Source: Streptomyces europaeiscabiei
Lineage (GTDB): Bacteria; Actinomycetota; Actinomycetes; Streptomycetales; Streptomycetaceae
Direction of reading: 5' to 3'
DNA: 64,000 nt
NCBI RefSeq assembly: GCF_036346855.1
Contig: NZ_CP107841.1
Location: 5,274,001-5,338,000 of the forward strand
The notes beneath the pieces are model-generated. The model saw nothing but the letters and a program-made list of their open reading frames with translations, made no database searches and had not been told where the DNA came from. Shown here in pieces: positions 16,458-26,522 of the stretch. The translations under genes and the position numbers were made by a program. The number at the start of each line of letters is the position of its first letter. Position 1 is the first letter of the stretch.

Positions 16458-17195
16458 GTGGCAGTGACCACCGACGACACCGAAGAGAAGACGGGCGCGC
16501 CCGAGACCACGCCGCGCCGCCGTATGAGCCGGCTGGCCATGGCGGTCAGTGTCTTCGGTGAACTCCTCATCACCGCGGGCCTGGTGCTCGGGCTGTTCGT
16601 CGTCTACTCGCTGTGGTGGACGAACGTGCTCGCGGACCGCGAGGCGGGCAAGGAAGCGAACAAGGTCCGCGACAACTGGGCCTCCGACAACGGTCCGGGC
16701 GCCCTGGACACCAAGGACGGTATCGGCTTCCTGCACGTCCCCGCCATGAACAACGGCGAGGTCCTGGTGAAGAAGGGCACCTCCACCAAGATCCTCAACG
16801 GTGGCGTCGCGGGGTACTACACCAACCCGGTCAAGGCGACGCTGCCCAGCTCCGACAAGGACGGCAACTTCACCCTCGCCGCCCACCGCGACGGCCACGG
16901 CGCGAAGTTCCACAACATCGACAAGCTCGGCAAGGGCGACTCGATCGTCTTCGAGACCCGCGACAACTGGTACGTCTACAAGGTCTACGACACCCTCACC
17001 GAGACCTCGAAGTACAACGTCAAGGTCCTCTCGAACATCCCCAAGGAGTCCGGCAGGAAGAAGGCCGGCAAGTACATCACCCTCACCACCTGCACGCCCG
17101 TCTACACGTCCCGGTACCGGTTCATCGTGTGGGGCGAGCTGGAGCGGGTGGAGCGGGTGAACGCGGAGCGGACGCTGCCGAAGGAACTGCGGTAG
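16458..17195 (+). CDS. Class E sortase (third)
   Basis: A 245-residue sortase starting at GTG 16458, 25 bases after the second. The cytoplasmic head is short, and the transmembrane helix is ITAGLVLGLFVVYSLWW. Active-site residues are His143 in AAHRDGHG, Cys212 in TLTTC and Arg221 in RYRFIVWG. It is the last gene of the DUF881-sortase-pabA-sortase-sortase run. Behind it are two parS-type sites and a strong terminator. Confidence 0.94.
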   Translation: MAVTTDDTEEKTGAPETTPRRRMSRLAMAVSVFGELLITAGLVLGLFVVYSLWWTNVLADREAGKEANKVRDNWASDNGPGALDTKDGIGFLHVPAMNNGEVLVKKGTSTKILNGGVAGYYTNPVKATLPSSDKDGNFTLAAHRDGHGAKFHNIDKLGKGDSIVFETRDNWYVYKVYDTLTETSKYNVKVLSNIPKESGRKKAGKYITLTTCTPVYTSRYRFIVWGELERVERVNAERTLPKELR

Positions 17196-17227
17196 CTACC
17201 TCGAGCTGATTTCCAGCTCTTAGGGAT

Positions 17228-17241
17228 GTTTCACGTGAAAC
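17228..17241. promoter_or_regulatory. parS: parS centromere site
   Basis: GTTTCACGTGAAAC, exact match, between the convergent third sortase and pknB. Confidence 0.93.
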
Positions 17242-17246
17242 AGTCG

Positions 17247-17260
17247 GATTCACGTGAAAC
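17247..17260. promoter_or_regulatory. parS: Second parS-like site with one mismatch
   Basis: GATTCACGTGAAAC differs from parS only at position 2. It is five bases from the perfect site, so two ParB dimers could sit side by side. Confidence 0.75.
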
Positions 17261-17270
17261 ATCGGAATAC

Positions 17271-17316
17271 GAAGGAGCCCCGGCACCCCCTTCAGGGAGG
17301 GTGTCGGGGCTCCTTC
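17271..17316. terminator. Bidirectional terminator between sortase and pknB
   Basis: A 17-pair stem (GAAGGAGCCCCGGCACC with its near-complement, one G-T pair) followed by TCGT. Confidence 0.85.
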
Positions 17317-17370
17317 GTCATGCGGGCCGAGGTGGTGGTGGATCAGTCCTCGTCCTGGGAATCGGCGGGG

Positions 17371-19359
<1,989 letters not shown>

Positions 19360-19528
19360 AGCTTGCTACCAGCCCTCTCCGTCGGTCCCGACCGCACCCA
19401 TGTGTGGTCCGGCGGCTGTGCTCCGGGCATACGGTACCCGGCTCGCCTTCTGTGACCTGGCCAACCGCGTCACCCGATACAGGACCGGTATCGCAACGTG
19501 CGTCGATGTGAAGGCGACGTGAGCGGGG

Positions 19529-20995
19529 TCACTTCTTGCTGTCGATCACTGCCTGCATCACGCTCTTCGCGATCGGTGCGGCGAGACCGCCACCGGAGAT
19601 CTCACCACGGTCGGCCGCACCGTCCTCGACGACCACGGCCACGGCGACCGGCGAGCTGCCGTCGCTGAGCTGGGCGTACGAGATGAACCAGGCGTACGGC
19701 TTCTCCTTGTTGTCCACGCCGTGCTGCGCGGTACCGGTCTTGCCGCCGACGGTGACACCCTGGATCTTCGCCTTGCCGCCCGTGCCCTGTGGGTCGTTGA
19801 CGACGGTCTTCATCATGTCCTGCAGCTTCTGGGCGGTCTCCGGTGAGACCGCCTGGGACAGCGTCTCGGGCTCGTGCGCCTCGATGACGTCGAGGTTGGA
19901 GGCGCGCAGTTGGTCGACCATGTACGGCTTCATCAGCTCGCCGTCGTTGGCGACTGCCGAGGCGACCATGGCCATCTGCAGCGGGGTGCTGCGGTTGGAG
20001 GCCTGGCCGATGCCGTCCATGGCGTTCTGGGGCTCGTTGTCCTCGGGGTAGACGCTCTCGGCGGCGCGGACCGGGACGTCCAGCTCGTCCTCGTTGAAGC
20101 CGAACTTCTCGGCCTGCTCGATCATCTTCTCGTTGCCGACGTTGTCCGACATCTTCGCGAAGACGGTGTTGCAGGAGACCATCAGCGCGTAGCGCAGGGT
20201 GGCGTTCTTGCACACGCCGTGCTCGTTGGTGAGGTCGGTCTTCGTGCCGGGGAGCTGGTACGGGTCCGGGGTCTTCGTCTTGTCGTCGATGCCCGAGACG
20301 ATGTTGTTCTCCAGGGCCGCGGCGGCCGTGACCACCTTGAACGTGGAGCCCGGCGGGTAGGTCTCGCGCAGCGCGCGGTTCAGCATCGGCTTGTCGGAGT
20401 CCTTCTCCAGCTTCGTGAAGGTCTCGCTGTCCTTGTTGCTGATACCGGCGAAGGTCGACGGGTCGTACGACGGGGTCGAGGCCAGGGCGAGGATCGCGCC
20501 GGTCTCGGGGTCGAGCGCGGCGACGGCGCCCTTCTTGTCGCCGAGACCCTCGAAGGCCGCCTTCTGCGCTGCGGCGTTGAGGGTGGTGACGACGTTGCCA
20601 CCCTCCTTCTTCTTGCCTGTGATCATGTCGAGCGTGTTCCGGAAGAACAGCCGGTCGTCGTTGCCGGTGAGGATGCCGTCCTCGAGGTTCTCCAGCTGGG
20701 AGGCGCCGACGATCTGCGAGGAATAGCCGGTGACCGGCGCCCACATCTCGCCGTTCTTCCAGGTGCGCTTGTACTTGTAGTCGAGGCCCTTGGAAGCGGT
20801 GGACCCGGTGATGGCCTTGCCGTCGACGATGATGTCGCCACGAGGCGTGGCATAGCGCTCGATGGCGACGCGCCGGTTGTCCTTGTGGGTGGCAAGGGAA
20901 TCCGCCTGGACGTACTGGAGCCAGTTGTTGCGGATGAGCAGGGCGAGGACCAGGAGCCCGCAGAAGATCGCGATGCGGCGCAGAGGTTTGTTCAT
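19529..20995 (-). CDS. pbpA: Penicillin-binding protein 2-type transpeptidase PbpA
   Basis: A 488-residue class B penicillin-binding protein that cross-links peptidoglycan. An N-terminal membrane anchor (AIFCGLLVLALLIRN) is followed by the pedestal domain and the transpeptidase domain, with all three motifs: STFK (nucleophile Ser217), SCN (274-276) and KTGT (419-422). ATG 20995 overlaps the ftsW stop by four bases, so the glycosyltransferase and its partner transpeptidase are made together, as is general for SEDS/bPBP pairs. It is the equivalent of M. tuberculosis PbpA (Rv0016c). Confidence 0.96.
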   Translation of the reverse strand: MNKPLRRIAIFCGLLVLALLIRNNWLQYVQADSLATHKDNRRVAIERYATPRGDIIVDGKAITGSTASKGLDYKYKRTWKNGEMWAPVTGYSSQIVGASQLENLEDGILTGNDDRLFFRNTLDMITGKKKEGGNVVTTLNAAAQKAAFEGLGDKKGAVAALDPETGAILALASTPSYDPSTFAGISNKDSETFTKLEKDSDKPMLNRALRETYPPGSTFKVVTAAAALENNIVSGIDDKTKTPDPYQLPGTKTDLTNEHGVCKNATLRYALMVSCNTVFAKMSDNVGNEKMIEQAEKFGFNEDELDVPVRAAESVYPEDNEPQNAMDGIGQASNRSTPLQMAMVASAVANDGELMKPYMVDQLRASNLDVIEAHEPETLSQAVSPETAQKLQDMMKTVVNDPQGTGGKAKIQGVTVGGKTGTAQHGVDNKEKPYAWFISYAQLSDGSSPVAVAVVVEDGAADRGEISGGGLAAPIAKSVMQAVIDSKK

Positions 20996-22443
20996 GACGG
21001 GCGGACCACCTGGGTCATCTCGGCATCGGGGTTCGGGGCGGGGGCGGGGGCGGGCCGGCGCGCGGTGTCGCTGATTCTGATCAGAATGCCGATGAGTGCC
21101 CAGTTGGCGATGACGGACGAACCGCCGTACGCCAGGAAGGGCATCGTCATACCGGTCAGGGGGATGAGGCCCATCACGCCGCCGGCGACGACGAAGACCT
21201 GGAGGGCGAACGCGCCGGACAGGCCGATGGCGAGCAGCTTGCCGAACGGGTCGCGGGCGGCGAGGGCGGTGCGGATGCCGCGCTCCACGATCAGGCCGTA
21301 GAGCAGCAGGATCGCCATCACGCCGGCCAGTCCCAGTTCCTCACCGAAGGTGGCGAGGATGAAGTCGGAGTTGGCGGCGAACCGGATGAGCTCGGAGTGG
21401 CCCTGACCCCAGCCGGTGCCGAGGGTGCCACCGGAGCCGAACGCCCACAGGGCCTGCATGGCCTGCTCGGAGTGGACGATGCCGTCGTTGGTCCCGGCGC
21501 GGCTGAGCTGGTACTCGCGGTACGGGTCGAGCCAGGCCTGGACACGGGTCTGGACGTGCGGTTCGAAGCTGGCGACGCCGACGGCGCCGGCCGCGGACAT
21601 CAGCAGACCGAAGACGATCCAGCTGGTCCGCTCGGTGGCGACGTACAGCATGATCACGAACATGCCGAAGAACAGCAGCGAGGTACCGAGGTCGGTCTCG
21701 AAGACCAGGATGAGGATCGAGATCGCCCAGACGACGATGATCGGGCCGAGGTCGCGGCCGCGCGGCAGGTACAGGCCCACGAAGCGGCGGCTGGCCAGCG
21801 CGAGCGCGTCGCGCTTCACCATCAGGTAGCCGGCGAAGAACACCGCCAGCACGATCTTGGCGAACTCGCCGGGCTGGATGGTGAAGCTGCCGACCTGGAT
21901 CCAGATCTTGGCGCCGTAGGTGATGTCGGCGCCCAGGCCCGGGACCAGGGGGAGCAACAGCAGGACCAGCGCACCGACCATGGAGATGTAGGTGTAGCGC
22001 TGCAGGGTGCGGTGGTCCTTGAGGAAGATCAGCACGGCGATGAGGAGCGCGATGCCCATCGCCGTGTAGATCAGCTGGTTGGTCGCCTTTCCGCCGGCAA
22101 CACCGAGGCCTCGCAGGAGGCTCGACTGGTCCAGTCGCCAGATGGCCACCAGCCCCAGGCCGTTCAGCAGCGTGGCCAGCGGCAGCAGCAGTGGGTCCGC
22201 GTACGGGGCGAACTTGCGTACGACGAGGTGGCCGATGCCGGCCAGCACGCCGAGGCCGATGCCGTAGGCGGCCAGACCGGCCGGGACCTCGTCGTTCAGG
22301 GCGAGACCCACGTTGACGTAGGCGAACACCGGGATGACGACCGCGAACGCCAGCAGCGCCAGCTCGGTGTTGCGTCGGCTCGGGGTGCCGATCGCGCCGA
22401 TCGTGGACGTGTGCTGCGTCGACGGGTTGGTAGTACTGCTCAT
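20992..22443 (-). CDS. rodA: SEDS glycosyltransferase (FtsW/RodA/SpoVE family)
   Basis: A 483-residue polytopic protein with about ten membrane helices that polymerises lipid II into glycan strands. The SEDS signature region is present: GGTLGTGWGQGHSELIRF then NSDFILATFGEELGL in the large outer loop, and the C-terminal GLIPLTGMTMPFLAYGGSS motif. It sits between pstP and pbpA and overlaps pbpA, so PbpA is its likely partner. By position it corresponds to rodA (Rv0017c); family membership alone does not separate RodA from FtsW. Confidence 0.94.
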   Translation of the reverse strand: MSSTTNPSTQHTSTIGAIGTPSRRNTELALLAFAVVIPVFAYVNVGLALNDEVPAGLAAYGIGLGVLAGIGHLVVRKFAPYADPLLLPLATLLNGLGLVAIWRLDQSSLLRGLGVAGGKATNQLIYTAMGIALLIAVLIFLKDHRTLQRYTYISMVGALVLLLLPLVPGLGADITYGAKIWIQVGSFTIQPGEFAKIVLAVFFAGYLMVKRDALALASRRFVGLYLPRGRDLGPIIVVWAISILILVFETDLGTSLLFFGMFVIMLYVATERTSWIVFGLLMSAAGAVGVASFEPHVQTRVQAWLDPYREYQLSRAGTNDGIVHSEQAMQALWAFGSGGTLGTGWGQGHSELIRFAANSDFILATFGEELGLAGVMAILLLYGLIVERGIRTALAARDPFGKLLAIGLSGAFALQVFVVAGGVMGLIPLTGMTMPFLAYGGSSVIANWALIGILIRISDTARRPAPAPAPNPDAEMTQVVRPS

Positions 22444-22470
22444 CGTGTGAGTGGGCCCCTCGCGGCTTGC

Positions 22471-24000
22471 CTACTGCTCACCGCACCGTGAGACCAGTTC
22501 CTGCTCCTCCTCCGAGAGGCTGGGGCCGGTCGACGGTGTGGGTGCGGTCTGGGTCGGGGTCGGGGACGTCGACGATGTCGACGTCGGGGACGGTGTGGCC
22601 TTGGACGTGAGGGAGGTCTTCGTGGTTCCCGTGGCTCCGCCGGCCTCGCCCTCGCCGGTCTTGGCGTTGTTGTCCGCCGCCTCGCGGCGCTCGGCGTTCT
22701 TCTTGCACGCCGACGCCTGGGTGGAGAGCTCCGTGATCTTCTTCTCGGCGTCGTTCAGACCGCCCTCGGCGATCGTGGCCTCGACCAGCTTCTGCTGGTA
22801 GGACGGGAGGTACTTGAGTTCGATCTCGGGGTGATCCTTCTCCACGTTCGAGAGGGAGATCCAGGCCAGGTCCTGGCTGATGCCGCGGTACAGCGCCACG
22901 TGGTCGTCGTTGGCGCCGACGTAGTACTGCGTCTGCGTCCAGCGGTACCCGCTGTACAGGCCCCCGCCGACCACGGCGAGGGCGAGGATGCCGAAGAAGG
23001 ATCTCTTCAGCCACCTGCGCTTCTTGCGCGGCTTGACGAAGTCGTCGTCCGAGTAGTCGTCGAAGCTGCCCGCGGCCGGCATGTACCCGGTGGCGTCGCC
23101 GGAGCCGGGCGGGCCGAACTCGCCGCCGCCCTGTCCGTGTCCTTGGCGGCCGAGCCCGGAGGCGCGGCCGGCCGGGGTCTGCATGATGCCGTTGTCCTGC
23201 AGGTGGAGCTGGTTCTCTGCGACCGCGCCGACCACGACCGGGGTGTCGGAGAGCTGCCCGGCGAGGGTGTCCCCGGTGTCGAGGTCGAGGACGTCGGCGA
23301 TGATGACCGTGATGTTGTCCGGTCCGCCGCCGCGCAGCGCGAGCTGGATCAGCTCCTGCACGGTTTCCTGCGGGCCCTGGTAGCTGGCGAGGGTCTCCTC
23401 CATCGTCTGGTGGGACACGACGCCGGACAGACCGTCGGAGCAGATCAGGTACCGGTCGCCGGCGCGGACCTCGCGGATGGAGAGGTCGGGCTCGACGTGG
23501 TCGCCGCTGCCCAGCGCGCGCATCAGCAGGGAGCGCTGCGGGTGGGTGGTGGCCTCCTCCTCGGTGATGCGGCCCTCGTCGACCAGGCGCTGCACCCAGG
23601 TGTGGTCCTGGGTGATCTGCGTGAGGACGCCGTCCCTGAGGAGGTACGCGCGGGAGTCGCCGACGTGCACGAGGCCGAGTCGCTGGCCGGTCCACAGCAG
23701 GGCGGTGAGCGTGGTGCCCATGCCCTCCAGCTGGGGGTCCTCCTCGACCATCGCGCGCAGCTGGTCGTTGGCGCGCTGCACGGCGGTGCCGAGGGAGGTG
23801 AGGATGTCCGAGCCGGGGATGTCGTCGTCGAGCGTCACGAGGGTGGAGATCACCTCGGAGGAGGCGACCTCACCGGCCGCCTGGCCGCCCATGCCGTCGG
23901 CGATCGCGAGCAGCCGGGGACCGGCGTAGCCCGAGTCCTCGTTGCCCTCGCGGATCATGCCTTTGTGCGATCCGGCGGCGAAGCGCAGTGACAGACTCAT
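22471..24000 (-). CDS. pstP: PP2C family Ser/Thr phosphatase PstP
   Basis: A 509-residue membrane phosphatase that reverses PknB phosphorylation. The PPM domain (1-240) has the metal-binding REGNEDSG (Asp22) and ADGMGGQ (Asp35), HVGDSRAYL, SDGLSG and GGPDNIT motifs. Then come a linker, basic residues, one transmembrane helix (SFFGILALAVVGGGLYSGYRW), a small outer domain with a QYYVGA motif and a Ser/Thr/Pro-rich tail. ATG 24000 (MSLSLRF) was preferred because GAGGT lies six bases upstream; an in-frame ATG at 24030 is possible. It is 27 bases from ftsW. Confidence 0.95.
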   Translation of the reverse strand: MSLSLRFAAGSHKGMIREGNEDSGYAGPRLLAIADGMGGQAAGEVASSEVISTLVTLDDDIPGSDILTSLGTAVQRANDQLRAMVEEDPQLEGMGTTLTALLWTGQRLGLVHVGDSRAYLLRDGVLTQITQDHTWVQRLVDEGRITEEEATTHPQRSLLMRALGSGDHVEPDLSIREVRAGDRYLICSDGLSGVVSHQTMEETLASYQGPQETVQELIQLALRGGGPDNITVIIADVLDLDTGDTLAGQLSDTPVVVGAVAENQLHLQDNGIMQTPAGRASGLGRQGHGQGGGEFGPPGSGDATGYMPAAGSFDDYSDDDFVKPRKKRRWLKRSFFGILALAVVGGGLYSGYRWTQTQYYVGANDDHVALYRGISQDLAWISLSNVEKDHPEIELKYLPSYQQKLVEATIAEGGLNDAEKKITELSTQASACKKNAERREAADNNAKTGEGEAGGATGTTKTSLTSKATPSPTSTSSTSPTPTQTAPTPSTGPSLSEEEQELVSRCGEQ

Positions 24001-24128
24001 GCGCACCTCGCCTGTCGGCTCCGGGTACATCCGCACGGTGCCCACCCTCCGGTCGGGAGCGCGCCGGGGCCCCTGGTGGGGGCCGCCGCCGCGTGCTCGC
24101 TCCGCTCGCGCCTACTCATGATGTAGCA

Positions 24129-24656
24129 CTACTTCCGCAGCTCGATGACGGTCTTGCCGATGCGGATCGGCGCGCCGAGCGGAATCGGCGTGGGAGTCGT
24201 CAGTCGGTTCCGGTCGAGATACGTGCCGTTGGTGGACCCCAGGTCCTCGACGATCCACTGGCCGTCGCGGTCCGGGTAGATCCGGGCATGCCGGCTGGAG
24301 GCGTAGTCGTCGTCCAGCACGATCGTGGAGTCGTGCGCGCGGCCCAGGCTGATGGTCTGGCCTTGCAGTGCCACGGTCGTACCCGTCAGCGTGCCCTCGC
24401 TGACGACGAGTTTGGTCGGCGCGTTGCGCCCGCGGCGCCCACCACCGGTGGCGGGCGCGGGCTGCTGGCCGCGCTGCTGTGGAGGGGCGGCCTGGCGGGC
24501 GGCCTGCGGTTGCCGCGCGGCCTCCCGGCGCGACCCCCGCTGGGTGACGCGCGTACCGAACAGGTCGCTGCGGATGACCTGCACGGCCACGATCACGAAC
24601 AGCCACAGTACGGCCAGGAAACCCAGCCGCATGACCGTGAGGGTCAGCTCTGACAT
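24129..24656 (-). CDS. fhaB: FHA-domain protein FhaB
   Basis: A 175-residue protein. One N-terminal transmembrane helix (LGFLAVLWLFVIVAVQVI), a basic Arg/Gln/Ala-rich linker, then a forkhead-associated domain (about 85-175) with LGRAHDS, SSRHARI and GSTNGTYLD, the residues that grip phosphothreonine. It is the equivalent of M. tuberculosis FhaB/FipA (Rv0019c), which links PknB signalling to septal proteins. It starts 10 bases after fhaA ends. ATG 24656 keeps the membrane helix. Confidence 0.94.
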   Translation of the reverse strand: MSELTLTVMRLGFLAVLWLFVIVAVQVIRSDLFGTRVTQRGSRREAARQPQAARQAAPPQQRGQQPAPATGGGRRGRNAPTKLVVSEGTLTGTTVALQGQTISLGRAHDSTIVLDDDYASSRHARIYPDRDGQWIVEDLGSTNGTYLDRNRLTTPTPIPLGAPIRIGKTVIELRK

Positions 24657-24666
24657 TGCCCCCGCT

Positions 24667-25509
24667 TCACCCTTCGGCTTGCCGGTAAATGATGGTGCTG
24701 CTGCCCACGACGATCCGCGAGCCGTCGCGGAGCGTAGCGCGGGTGGTGTGCTGCCCGTCCACCACGATGCCGTTGGTGGATCCGAGATCCTGGATCGTCG
24801 AGGGCGTTCCGGTCCGGATCTCGCAGTGCCGACGGGAGACGCCGGGGTCGTCGATCCGCACGTCGGCTTCCGTGCTGCGCCCCAGTACCAGCGTCGGGCG
24901 GGAGATCTGATGGCGGGTGCCGTTGACCTCGATCCAGTAGCGCATGCGTCCGCCGGCCGTCGGAGCGGCGGGCGGCCGCTGGCCGAGCGGGGAGGCGCCG
25001 GGGCGGCCACCGCCGGGCGGCGCGGCCGGCATGGGCGGGGCGCCCGCGGGTGCCGCGGTGGGCGGATAGCCGTATCCGCCCGGGCGGCCCGCGGCGGGGC
25101 TTGCAGGGGCGCCCGAGGGGGCCTGCTGGTCGGTGGAGGAGGCGAGCGTACGGCTGCGCACCCGGTACAGACCGGTGTCGAGGTCGTCGGCCTTCTCCAG
25201 ATGGACCTTGATGGCGCCCATGAAGGTGTAGCGCTGCTGCTTGGCGTAGTCGCGCACCATGCCGGCGAGCTCATCGCCGAGCTGCCCGGAGTAGGGGCTG
25301 AGGCGCTCGAAGTCGGGCGTGCTCAGCTCCACGATGAAGTCGTTGGGGACGACCGTGCGGTCGCGGTTCCAGATGGTCGCGTTGTTGTCGCACTCCCGCT
25401 GGAGCGCTCCCGCGATCTCCACGGGCTGGACCTCGGACTTGAACACCTTGGCGAAGGTGCCGTTGACCAGACCTTCGAGACGTTGCTCGAACTTCTTCAG
25501 GACTCCCAT
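24667..25509 (-). CDS. fhaA: FHA-domain protein FhaA with DUF3662
   Basis: A 280-residue protein beginning MGVLKKFEQRLEGLVNGTFAKVFKSE, the start of the DUF3662 domain (1-125). A Gly/Pro/Ala-rich linker follows, then a C-terminal FHA domain (about 190-278) with LGRSTEADVRID, SRRHCEI and GSTNGIVVDG. In mycobacteria FhaA (Rv0020c) binds phosphorylated PknB targets, including the MviN lipid II flippase. ATG 25509 has GGAGGTG upstream. It is the first gene of the operon, with its promoter in the 484-bp gap to tRNA-Leu. Confidence 0.95.
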   Translation of the reverse strand: MGVLKKFEQRLEGLVNGTFAKVFKSEVQPVEIAGALQRECDNNATIWNRDRTVVPNDFIVELSTPDFERLSPYSGQLGDELAGMVRDYAKQQRYTFMGAIKVHLEKADDLDTGLYRVRSRTLASSTDQQAPSGAPASPAAGRPGGYGYPPTAAPAGAPPMPAAPPGGGRPGASPLGQRPPAAPTAGGRMRYWIEVNGTRHQISRPTLVLGRSTEADVRIDDPGVSRRHCEIRTGTPSTIQDLGSTNGIVVDGQHTTRATLRDGSRIVVGSSTIIYRQAEG

Positions 25510-25908
25510 GGGGCACCTCCTCCGTCGTCACCGCTCTGCGTACCGTGTCGGTACTGCTTACTGATCGTATCCACGCGCCGGGAATTCGGCTGGTTCCCCC
25601 CGTCGGCCGGGTCGACCGGTGTCACCCGGTATCGATGCCCGCTGAGGTCCCTTCCCGGATTCCCGCCGGAGCTCCTTTTCGAACTACCCCGTCCGAACTC
25701 TGCCAAGGATCGTAGAGGCGGTGCGAGACCAGTGTCCCGCACCGGACCGTGCACCCCGTCCCTCTCCAGTGGAGATGGCCGGGACCGGTACGAGGTTGAT
25801 ACGTGAACCAGCACGCGTTGATACGTGACCGGAGGAGCCGTGTGTTCGGTCCGTGCTGGTCGGCCGGTCACGCCGCCGCGGGGCGGGGTCGGCTGCGGAT
25901 AAGGGATG
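25510..25908. other. Divergent intergenic region, fhaA / tRNA-Leu
   Basis: About 400 bp with no supported gene. It must hold the fhaA operon promoter, but I see no convincing -35/-10 pair for it. Confidence 0.4.
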
Positions 25909-25937
25909 TGAAGCCACCCTCTCCAGCGTGCTAATCT
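25909..25937 (+). promoter_or_regulatory. Candidate promoter of tRNA-Leu
   Basis: TGAAGC, 17 bases, TAATCT (25932-25937). The -35 is poor, but the -10 and following bases match the tRNA-Ile promoter at 2206. Confidence 0.5.
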
Positions 25938-25993
25938 TCTCGATGTCGGAAGGCGCCAGCACCGCAAGGTACGGGGCCCAGGACACACCTAAT

Positions 25994-26077
25994 GCGCGGG
26001 TGGCGGAATAGGCAGACGCGCTGGATTCAGGTTCCAGTGCCCGCAAGGGCGTGGGGGTTCAACTCCCCCCTCGCGCA
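25994..26077 (+). tRNA. tRNA-Leu (CAG anticodon)
   Basis: An 84-base type II tRNA with a long variable arm (TGCCCGCAAGGGCGT). The acceptor GCGCGGG pairs with CTCGCGC (one G-T), and the anticodon loop TTCAGGT reads CAG. CCA is not encoded. Confidence 0.97.
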
Positions 26078-26081
26078 CAGC

Positions 26082-26124
26082 GAAGCGGTCCCATCGTGAT
26101 CACGATGGGACCGCTTCTTTTTTT
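26082..26124 (+). terminator. Strong terminator of tRNA-Leu
   Basis: A perfect 18-bp palindromic stem (26082-26117, starts GAAGCGGTCCC) followed by seven T residues. Confidence 0.93.
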
Positions 26125-26334
26125 GTTCGCTCGTGGACTGCCTGGAGGGCTGAACGTGTTCCAGTGGGGCTCTGAAGTGTGAGGAGTCTCTCAGAGCGTT
26201 CAGCAAGGGCTTTCGGCTTCCGGTGGCGCGGGAGGGCGTGGGGGCGTGGGGGCGTGCCGAGTCTCGCGCGCGCGGGCGTGGGTGGTGCCGGAGTCAGCGT
26301 CACGTGAATCGTCGTAGATGGGGATACGGGCGAT

Positions 26335-26348
26335 GTTTCACGTGAAAC
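26335..26348. promoter_or_regulatory. parS: parS centromere site
   Basis: GTTTCACGTGAAAC, exact match, in the gap (26125-26522) between tRNA-Leu and the GH127 gene. A poorer partial match (three mismatches) lies at 26297-26310. No gene is seen in this gap. Confidence 0.93.
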
Positions 26349-26522
26349 GGCGCTGAGGGCGTGTGTGTAGCCGCCCCGCCTGGCGCTTGGGTCACGGGAA
26401 ACCCGTCAGAACCGTTGACGCGAGCCTGCCTCATACCTATCTTCTGGTCGGTAATTCGTACAATGTTCGCCATTTCGAACAAGCCCCTTTCGGGCCCCAC
26501 ACCTGCCAGAGACGAGGCGCAC

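Noticed and set aside
19475..19493. Terminator behind pbpA
   Set aside because: CGATAC and GTATCG form only a six-pair stem without a T-run, and pknB probably needs read-through; not strong enough to list.
26297..26310. Possible extra parS next to the one at 26335
   Set aside because: GCGTCACGTGAATC has three mismatches to the consensus, too weak to call.
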